A DNA stretch of 5,484 nucleotides, from NCBI GenBank assembly GCA_943328365.2, contig CALPZT020000141.1:1-5484 (forward strand). The letters run 5' to 3'. The stretch's first letter is position 1, and each line of letters opens with the position of its first letter. This document shows, piece after piece, positions 1 through 4,615 of the stretch. The stretch is from Bifidobacterium breve (GTDB taxonomy: Bacteria > Actinomycetota > Actinomycetes > S36-B12). Made by a program: the position numbers and the translations under genes. The notes beneath the pieces were generated by a model. That model saw only the letters and a program-made list of their open reading frames with translations. It made no database searches and was not told where the DNA came from.

Positions 1-1
1 G

Positions 2-883
2 AACAAGGTGCTCGACGAGGGCATCGCAGCCGCAGGCAAGGTTCTCGGCTGGACCTTCAAGGAGATCCTCGCTGGTGCAACTCCTGAGGATCAGCGTGCG
101 GGCTTCTCCGCAGCGCTCGCCCTCAAGCCAGACGGTATCCACATCTCCGGCATCGAGCCCAGCACGATCGGCGACCTGCTCGACAAGGCGAAGGCCGCGA
201 ACATCCCCGTGGTTTGCTCGGCATGCATGAGTGCGCCGACCAGCGCGCTCGTCGATACCCACATTGCCGGCAAGCGCCAGCTCGACGTGTGGGGCCGCAT
301 GATCGCCGCCTACGTCGTTGCGACGACTCCGAACCCGAACGTCGAGGGCATCACCGTTCCGCTGTACCCGATTCTCGTTCGCTTTGACGAGGCCTTCAAG
401 AACAACCTGAAGATCCTCACCAAGGGCACCGGCGTCTACACGGCCAGCCCGGCGAGCGTCCCGGCGATCTTCGCGGGCAAGATGCCGGCGGAGGCAGTGA
501 ACATCGTTCAGCGCAACCCGCAGGCCAACTGGCTCGTGTCCGATCTCGGTGGCTGGGTGACCGGCGTGTCCGCTGCTCTCACGACCGCTGGAATCAACAA
601 GCAGGTTCAGCTCGGCGGTCTCACCGCAGGCAAGGGCAACATCCAGGGTCTGAAGGACAAGACCGAGTCCGCATGGACCGGCTACTCCCTTCCGATCGTC
701 GGCTGGACTGTCGTCGATAGCTTCGCGCGGTACTTCCAGAAGATGCCGTTCAACACCAAGGACCTGCCCACGCAGCTCCTGACCCAGGCGAATGCCAAGT
801 CGCTGGTTCTCACCCCCGCGGGTGACTACCTCGGCGTCAAGGACTACGTCGCCCAGTTCAAGAAGGTCTGGGGCGCGAAGTAG
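2..883 (+). CDS. ABC transporter substrate-binding protein, sugar type (5'-truncated)
   Basis: The gene runs in from the left edge; 293 codons and the TAG stop are visible, and the signal peptide and first strand of the N-terminal lobe are missing. The visible part fits the periplasmic binding protein family of the RbsB type (Peripla_BP_4). A stretch around residues 27-71 reads PEDQRAGFSAALALKPDGI and ends in the strand IPVVCSAC, the usual layout of the first lobe. NWLVSDLGGWVTGVSAALTTAG follows the pattern of the second lobe, and the C-terminus ends YVAQFKKVWGAK, a typical final helix. By family knowledge it would be an exported lipoprotein that hands a ligand to an ABC permease. No permease or ATPase is visible, and the terminator right behind the stop makes this the last gene of its unit. 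Cys72 and Cys75 (CSAC) are unusual for an exported binding protein. The ligand cannot be read from sequence; sugar is only the family default, and an aromatic or polyol ligand is equally possible given the next gene. Confidence 0.88.
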   Translation, partial: NKVLDEGIAAAGKVLGWTFKEILAGATPEDQRAGFSAALALKPDGIHISGIEPSTIGDLLDKAKAANIPVVCSACMSAPTSALVDTHIAGKRQLDVWGRMIAAYVVATTPNPNVEGITVPLYPILVRFDEAFKNNLKILTKGTGVYTASPASVPAIFAGKMPAEAVNIVQRNPQANWLVSDLGGWVTGVSAALTTAGINKQVQLGGLTAGKGNIQGLKDKTESAWTGYSLPIVGWTVVDSFARYFQKMPFNTKDLPTQLLTQANAKSLVLTPAGDYLGVKDYVAQFKKVWGAK

Positions 884-902
884 TTCGTCTGCTCTAACCA
901 AG

Positions 903-941
903 AAGGTGGGTCCCGTCGTCACGACGGGGCCCACCTTTTTT
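903..941 (+). terminator. Strong intrinsic terminator after the binding-protein gene
   Basis: The arms at 903-918 (AAGGTGGGTCCCGTCG) and 922-937 (CGACGGGGCCCACCTT) pair over 16 bp with a single G-T wobble, leaving a 3-nt loop. Six T residues (936-941) overlap and follow the right arm. The hairpin begins 19 nt after the stop codon. This is a textbook rho-independent terminator and separates the transporter unit from the oxygenase gene. The stem is nearly symmetric, but the T run is on the plus strand side only apart from a short AA on the other side, so it should act mainly rightward. Confidence 0.93.
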
Positions 942-972
942 GATCGTCATCAGGCAATATCGGGGGTTGGTC

Positions 973-1000
973 TTGCATGATGCACTCGGCCGAGTATCTT
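973..1000 (+). promoter_or_regulatory. Candidate promoter of the Rieske oxygenase gene
   Basis: TTGCAT at 973-978 and TATCTT at 995-1000 are separated by 16 nt and could serve as -35 and -10 boxes. Transcription would start near 1007 and give a leader of about 65 nt. The -10 fits the actinobacterial TANNNT pattern; the -35 shares only its TTG with the consensus. The heptamer AGTATCT occurs at 993-999 and again at 1013-1019, exactly 20 bp apart, so a second -10-like box exists just downstream and the choice between them is open. Called by pattern only. Confidence 0.4.
984..995 (+). promoter_or_regulatory. 12-bp perfect palindrome, candidate operator
   Basis: ACTCGGCCGAGT is its own reverse complement. 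It fills most of the spacer between the candidate -35 and -10 boxes and shares one base with the latter, a classic place for a repressor. A second inverted repeat, TGCAT-G-ATGCA (974-984), abuts it and shares one base. Neither resembles the TGTCTAGACA site upstream of the GntR gene, so a different regulator would be expected. No protein can be assigned to it. Confidence 0.4.
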
Positions 1001-1060
1001 TATCTGACGTCCAGTATCTCAACGGGCAGTAACCCGAGCCTGCAGCGCACGAGTGTGATG

Positions 1061-1065
1061 AGGAG
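1061..1065 (+). promoter_or_regulatory. Ribosome binding site of the Rieske gene
   Basis: AGGAG lies 6 nt before ATG 1072. This favours ATG 1072 over the TTG at 1069 immediately before it in the same frame, which would be only 3 nt away. Confidence 0.8.
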
Positions 1066-1071
1066 TGATTG

Positions 1072-2502
1072 ATGACCGACCTGAGCGTGTCGCCACAGCG
1101 AGCCACGAACGAGCCTGATTGCCCGCGATCGCCTGGCACCAGCGTTCAGGAGTACCTCGACCACGATGCCCGACCGGTTCCGGCGGTCCTTCGGTACGAC
1201 ATCAACGAGGATCTCGGTACCGAGCCGCTCGATGTCGAGCGCTTCATCTCCCGCGAGTGGCACGACCGCGAGGTTGAGAAGGTCTGGCGGCGGGTCTGGC
1301 AGATGGTGTGCCGGGCCGACGAGATCCCGGAGGCGGGCGACCACATCACCTACGACATCGCCGACGACAAGCTCATCATCATGCGCACCGACACGGGCGA
1401 GATCAAGGCCCTGTACAACGTGTGCCTCCATCGTGGCCGTGCACTGCGTACCGAGGATGGCCGGGTGAGCGAACTACGCTGCCCGTTCCACGGCTTCAGC
1501 TGGAATATCGACGGCACCTCGAAGTTCGTGCCGTGCGCTTGGGACTTCCCGCAGATCGACCCGAATAACTTCTCGCTGCCGGAGGCGAAGGTCGCGGAGT
1601 GGAACGGCTTCGTCTTCATCAACATGGACCCGGATTGCGAGCCACTCGAGTCCTTCATGGGGTCAATGCTCAACGACTGGGATCGCTGGGACTACACCGA
1701 CCGCGTCGTGTACTCGCACTTCGGCGGCGTTATCAACGCGAACTGGAAGATCACCGGCGAGGCATTTATTGAAGGGTGGCATTCACTCGCCACTCATCCG
1801 CAGATGATGGAGTGGCTCGGCGACGAGAACACCCAGTACGACGTGATCCCAGAGGAGAACTGGAGCCGGCAGATCGTGCCGCAGGGCGTCCCGAGTCCGA
1901 CGATCGCGAACCACATCAGCGAGCAGGAGGTACTCGACTCCTACTACGAGACTCGTGCGTTCTACACCGCAGGCGAGGGCCGCGACCTCGCCGCCGGCGC
2001 CGAGGGCACCCCGCAGGTCCCGGCTGACTCCACGGCGCGCCATGAGCTCGCCGAGCAGATGCGCACATCGCTCGCGAAGCAGTTCGGCACGGCTCAGGAC
2101 CACTGGACCGACTCCGAACTGCTCGATGGCATTCAGTATTTCGTCTTCCCGAACTTCTACGTGTTCGCCGGGCCCCGCACGAATGCCGTCTACCGGTTCA
2201 GGCCTCTCGGCAATGACCCGGATAAGTGCATCGCCGAGGTCTACCTGCTCGCCCAGCAGCCCGCTGACGGTTCGCATCCCAAGCCGCCCAAGACCCGATG
2301 GCTGCAGCCGGGCGAGACCTTCTCCGATATCACCGAGATCGGCCTGCTCGGGCCAGTATTCGATCAGGACTACGCGAACCTTCCGCATATCCAGGACGGG
2401 CTGAAGTCGCTCCGGGCGCCGGGGGTTCAGCTCTCTCGCTACCAGGAGAACCGGATCCGGCATTACCACCGCATCCTCGATGAGTGGATGGCGCGCGACT
2501 AG
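1072..2502 (+). CDS. Rieske non-haem iron oxygenase, alpha (catalytic) subunit
   Basis: A 476-residue protein with the two halves of a ring-hydroxylating oxygenase alpha subunit. The Rieske [2Fe-2S] motif is complete: Cys118-X-His120, 16 residues, then Cys137-X2-His140. The catalytic half starts with NWKITGEAF and carries the 2-His part of the iron site, His237 and His242, in the pattern EGWHSLATH; the third ligand is probably Asp433 (or Asp431) in VFDQDYANL near the C-terminus. Such enzymes use O2 and electrons from a reductase, with or without a ferredoxin, to hydroxylate or demethylate aromatic and other organic substrates in the cytoplasm. The residue three before His237 is Glu234, where many dioxygenases have the bridging Asp. 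The family resemblance is to actinobacterial and sphingomonad proteins annotated only as aromatic ring-hydroxylating oxygenase; the substrate is not known to me. It appears to be a single-gene unit: a terminator lies upstream and a convergent gene follows 10 bp after the stop. No beta subunit, ferredoxin or reductase is nearby. Confidence 0.93.
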   Translation: MTDLSVSPQRATNEPDCPRSPGTSVQEYLDHDARPVPAVLRYDINEDLGTEPLDVERFISREWHDREVEKVWRRVWQMVCRADEIPEAGDHITYDIADDKLIIMRTDTGEIKALYNVCLHRGRALRTEDGRVSELRCPFHGFSWNIDGTSKFVPCAWDFPQIDPNNFSLPEAKVAEWNGFVFINMDPDCEPLESFMGSMLNDWDRWDYTDRVVYSHFGGVINANWKITGEAFIEGWHSLATHPQMMEWLGDENTQYDVIPEENWSRQIVPQGVPSPTIANHISEQEVLDSYYETRAFYTAGEGRDLAAGAEGTPQVPADSTARHELAEQMRTSLAKQFGTAQDHWTDSELLDGIQYFVFPNFYVFAGPRTNAVYRFRPLGNDPDKCIAEVYLLAQQPADGSHPKPPKTRWLQPGETFSDITEIGLLGPVFDQDYANLPHIQDGLKSLRAPGVQLSRYQENRIRHYHRILDEWMARD

Positions 2503-2517
2503 CACGCATTCGCTAGT
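2498..2517. other. Short inverted repeat spanning the two convergent stop codons
   Basis: ACTAGC (2498-2503) and GCTAGT (2512-2517) form a 6-bp inverted repeat with an 8-nt loop. The arms contain the TAG stops of the oxygenase gene (plus) and of the GntR gene (minus). There is no T tract on either strand, so it would be a poor terminator; the symmetry may simply reflect two convergent TAG stops. Confidence 0.25.
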
Positions 2518-3232
2518 ACCGAAGCACGTACGAGACCCGATCCATCCGCGCGCGACGCGTGACGCGGAGGATCGGGTTTCCGTCCTCGTCAGCGGTGAGG
2601 CCATCGCGCACGATGAGCGGAGTGCCAGCCTTTACCTGCAGGATCCCGGCATCATCACTCGTCGCGGCCTCAGCCGAGAATGACCGCCACAGCGGCACGA
2701 GTTCGCGGTGATCGCGCAGGAGCATCCCGTATAGGCCGCTCACCGGGCTCCACTGCTTGCGAGGGTCCTTGATGAGTTCCTGGGGTAGCCATGAACTCGA
2801 CCACATCCATGTCTCTCCGTCGACGACAAGGGAGTTGTCGACGCGCCAGAGTGGGCCCGGTGGAAGGCCGAACTCGATATTGGCCTGCGGCTGATTGACT
2901 CGGGTGGCCTTGATGAGGACGTCCTCGTAGGAGTGGCCATGCTCCGCGAGTTGCTCGGTGATGCCTGATACGAGCGAGTCGGTCGACAGGGACTGCGACA
3001 CCGGAAGGCGGGTTACCGAATGGGTGACATATGTGCCTGAGCCCTGCCGGGATTGGACCCGGCCGGCGCGCGCGAGCTCCTCGATCGCGCGACGGACGGT
3101 GAGCCGGTTCACCCCCATCATCGCAGCGATCGTGCTCTCGCCGGGCAGCTTGTCGCCCGGGCCGTATTCGCCGCTGTCGATCGAGTCGGCGAGCGACTGT
3201 CGTACCTGTTCGTACAGCGGAAGTTCCGTCAC
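2513..3232 (-). CDS. GntR-family transcriptional regulator, HutC/UTRA subfamily
   Basis: A 239-residue repressor-type protein. Residues about 5-70 form the winged helix: LYEQVRQSLADSI, then LPGES (29-33), the recognition-helix region NRLTVRRAIEEL and the wing SRQGSGTYV, all close to the family consensus. From about residue 90 to the end runs a UTRA effector domain, ending in RMDRVSYVLRY, a typical last strand. Length matches the subfamily (about 240). In this family the UTRA domain binds a small metabolite, which releases the dimer from a CTAG- or TATAG-centred operator. The GTG start at 3232 is forced: no other start codon lies between it and an in-frame TGA at 3265-3263. The gene is divergent from the SnoaL-phosphatase-dehydrogenase cluster and convergent with the oxygenase gene. 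A TGTCTAGACA palindrome lies 17 bp upstream of its start, so autoregulation and control of the divergent cluster are likely (inference). The effector cannot be named. Confidence 0.93.
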   Translation of the reverse strand: MTELPLYEQVRQSLADSIDSGEYGPGDKLPGESTIAAMMGVNRLTVRRAIEELARAGRVQSRQGSGTYVTHSVTRLPVSQSLSTDSLVSGITEQLAEHGHSYEDVLIKATRVNQPQANIEFGLPPGPLWRVDNSLVVDGETWMWSSSWLPQELIKDPRKQWSPVSGLYGMLLRDHRELVPLWRSFSAEAATSDDAGILQVKAGTPLIVRDGLTADEDGNPILRVTRRARMDRVSYVLRY

Positions 3233-3238
3233 CGTGTC

Positions 3239-3266
3239 AGGGTACGGTCTGTCTAGACAACTTCAA
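3239..3266 (-). promoter_or_regulatory. Candidate leaderless promoter of the GntR gene
   Basis: On the minus strand TTGAAG (3266-3261) and TACCCT (3244-3239) are 16 nt apart. The -10 box ends exactly 6 nt before GTG 3232, so the G of the start codon is the expected +1, the standard arrangement for leaderless genes in actinobacteria. No Shine-Dalgarno sequence precedes the GTG, in agreement. The -35 matches TTGACA in its first four bases. Predicted by pattern only. Confidence 0.5.
3250..3259 (+). promoter_or_regulatory. Candidate GntR operator TGTCTAGACA
   Basis: A perfect 10-bp palindrome located between the -35 and -10 boxes of the GntR gene's own candidate promoter (-18 to -27 from its GTG) and about 52-61 bp before the start of the divergent SnoaL gene. 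Its GTCTAGAC core is like the core of operators known for UTRA-type regulators such as DasR (GGTCTAGACC). Binding here would occlude the regulator's own promoter; an effect on the divergent promoter is possible but depends on where that transcript starts. Confidence 0.6.
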
Positions 3267-3298
3267 GGGTCCGGGTAGTTTCTATAGTCGGACACCAC

Positions 3299-3304
3299 TA
3301 GTCT
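3299..3304 (+). promoter_or_regulatory. Candidate -10 box of a leaderless promoter for the SnoaL cluster
   Basis: TAGTCT fits TANNNT and ends exactly 6 nt before GTG 3311, which places +1 on the start codon. There is no Shine-Dalgarno sequence before this GTG. The -35 region (around 3276-3281, TAGTTT) is weak. A competing -10, TATAGT at 3283-3288, is closer to consensus and would give a leader of roughly 15 nt, also without a ribosome binding site. Confidence 0.42.
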
Positions 3305-3310
3305 GATTCC

Positions 3311-3850
3311 GTGACGTCGCTCGAGGACAGGGTCCGCAGGCTCGAGGACAGATTCGAGATCAATGACCTCCTCGTGCGCTACGCGGTGCTCCTCGATGAT
3401 CGGCAGTTCGAGGCAGTCGGCCGGTTGTTCACCGAGGACGGGGTCTTCGCGTCGCCGAACAGCACGACCGAGGGCCGCGCGTCGATTGCCCGCAATTTCG
3501 AGGCGAAGCATGAGCCGTTCACCATGACGCTCCATGATCCCCACGCAAGTGCCTGCTTCTTCACCAGTGACGATGACGCCCGCGGAACGGTCCTCGGATA
3601 CGCGGAGCTCGCGAATGGCGATCATACGATCGTCACGAATATCCGCTACCAGGATGACTACCGTCGCGAGGCCGGCACCTGGAAGTTCGCGAGGCGTCAC
3701 GTGCTCTCCGTTTATGGCATGACCGTCGCAGATTTCTTCGCCGGACGAGCCGGAGGCGAGGAGCGAAAGCGCTGGCCCGACCGGCCCATCAGTGAAGCAG
3801 AGTGCCCGGACGTCGAGCAGCGCTACGCCGGCTATGTGGTCATGCCGTGA
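3311..3850 (+). CDS. SnoaL-like / NTF2-fold protein (SnoaL_4 type)
   Basis: A 179-residue protein of the SnoaL-like, nuclear-transport-factor-2 fold family. The N-terminal helices read RLEDRFEINDLLVRYAVLLDDRQFEAVGRLFTEDGVF (10-46), the signature layout of SnoaL_4 members. The strands TIVTNIRYQDDYRREAGTWKFARRHV (106-131) match the family's closing sheet. Members bind small hydrophobic molecules and act as isomerases, cyclases, dehydratases or, in the related oxygenase beta subunits, as structural partners. His75 in TMTLHDPHAS is a possible active-site residue, which I cannot verify. A tail of about 40 residues (137-179) extends past the fold. The start is forced, because an in-frame TAG lies at 3299-3301 and no other start codon intervenes. 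It overlaps the next gene by 4 bases. Such proteins often accompany Rieske oxygenases in catabolic loci, but the exact reaction is unknown. Confidence 0.83.
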   Translation: MTSLEDRVRRLEDRFEINDLLVRYAVLLDDRQFEAVGRLFTEDGVFASPNSTTEGRASIARNFEAKHEPFTMTLHDPHASACFFTSDDDARGTVLGYAELANGDHTIVTNIRYQDDYRREAGTWKFARRHVLSVYGMTVADFFAGRAGGEERKRWPDRPISEAECPDVEQRYAGYVVMP

Positions 3851-4581
3851 CGGGCGAGATGCACGCGCTCGGCGGCGTTTATAACGTTCGCGACGTCGGC
3901 GGCTACCAGACGGACGATGGTGGCGTCGTACGACGAGGCATGCTGTTCCGGGCGTCGAGCCTGCACCGACTTGACGATGCGCAGGCGTGGGCTGAGTTTG
4001 GTGCGTCCACCGTTATCGATCTGCGCTACGACCGCGAACGCCAGGCGTTCCCGCTTCCGGACTTCATCACCGGAGCGGTGAACTCCTCGTTTCTCCCCAA
4101 TGACTGGGATGCCGATCCCGTGGCCAGGGCTCTTCCTGCCGCCGAGTTCCTCGCGAGTGTCTTTCGCGACATGGTCGACTTCGGCGGAGATACCGTCCGT
4201 ACTGTCGTCGCCCGGCTTTCGTCCGAGGATGCCTATCCCGCGGTGTTCTTCTGCATGGCTGGCAAGGATCGCACCGGTGTTCTCGCTGCAGTGCTCCTCG
4301 GTCTCCTCGGCGTGAGTGACGAGGACATCGCCATTGACTTCGAATTGAGCGGCGATGAAGTCGTCGCCCTCGTTGACTATCTGCGCACCCGCGAGGACTT
4401 CGAGAACCACCCGATGATGAACCAGCCGGAGGAACTCCTGCGGGCGCCGAGGGCAGCAATAGAGCTCTTCCTCGCCGATGTGCAACGCGAGTTCGGCAGT
4501 ATCTCGGGTTGGGTGCGCGAGCTCGGAGTTCCGGACGAGCAGGTTGCGGCGCTTCGCGCCCGCCTCGTCATCCTTGAGTGA
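3847..4581 (+). CDS. Tyrosine-protein phosphatase, PtpB-like (Y_phosphatase3 family)
   Basis: A 244-residue protein. It opens with NVRDVGGYQTDDGGVVRRGMLFRASSL (13-38) and VIDLRYDRER (56-65), the N-terminal signature of bacterial PtpB-like phosphatases, and has the phosphate-binding loop CMAGKDRTG with nucleophile Cys136 and Arg142. The residue before the Cys is Phe135, where the CX5R signature normally has His. Family members remove phosphate from phosphotyrosine, sometimes also phosphoserine or phosphoinositides; mycobacterial PtpB is secreted, but no signal peptide is visible here. GTG 3847 is chosen because it overlaps the preceding stop as GTGA, the usual coupling arrangement. ATG 3859 is an alternative (240 residues), and an upstream ATG at 3802 would run 49 bases into the SnoaL gene. 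No good ribosome binding site precedes either 3847 or 3859, so translation probably depends on coupling. A phosphatase is unexpected between catabolic enzymes; it may act on a phosphorylated metabolite or a regulator. Confidence 0.87.
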   Translation: MTGEMHALGGVYNVRDVGGYQTDDGGVVRRGMLFRASSLHRLDDAQAWAEFGASTVIDLRYDRERQAFPLPDFITGAVNSSFLPNDWDADPVARALPAAEFLASVFRDMVDFGGDTVRTVVARLSSEDAYPAVFFCMAGKDRTGVLAAVLLGLLGVSDEDIAIDFELSGDEVVALVDYLRTREDFENHPMMNQPEELLRAPRAAIELFLADVQREFGSISGWVRELGVPDEQVAALRARLVILE

Positions 4582-4604
4582 ACCACCCGTTCAGGAAACG
4601 AGCG

Positions 4605-4610
4605 AAGGAG
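4605..4610 (+). promoter_or_regulatory. Ribosome binding site of the aldehyde dehydrogenase gene
   Basis: AAGGAG lies 5 nt before GTG 4616 and fixes that start. It is the strongest ribosome binding site in the rightward cluster; the two preceding genes have none that is recognisable. Confidence 0.8.
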
Positions 4611-4615
4611 TAACG

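Noticed and set aside
974..995. A TGTCTAGACA-type GntR operator upstream of the oxygenase
   Set aside because: The palindromes there have different cores (GGCC and G-centred) and no CTAG, so control by the adjacent GntR protein is not supported by sequence.
1021..1040. Small hairpin CGGG-CAGTAA-CCCG in the oxygenase leader as a riboswitch or attenuator
   Set aside because: Only a 4-bp stem with no T tract, and no conserved riboswitch elements around it.
1783..2604. Long open frame on the minus strand, 273 codons, antisense to the Rieske gene
   Set aside because: It lies opposite a gene with complete catalytic motifs, its translation resembles no family I know, and long antisense frames are expected in GC-rich coding DNA.
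3802..3846. N-terminal extension of the phosphatase from ATG 3802
   Set aside because: It would add 15 residues (Arg-rich, not family-like) and overlap the SnoaL gene by 49 bases; the GTGA overlap at 3847 is the usual arrangement and the conserved region starts shortly after it.
3311..3850. Classical ring-hydroxylating dioxygenase beta subunit
   Set aside because: The fold is shared, but the sequence fits the SnoaL_4 pattern, and it is in a separate transcription unit from the alpha subunit.
3832..4485. Open frame on the minus strand, 217 codons, antisense to the phosphatase gene
   Set aside because: Shadow of the plus-strand gene that holds the N-terminal and P-loop signatures; no domain recognised in the antisense product.
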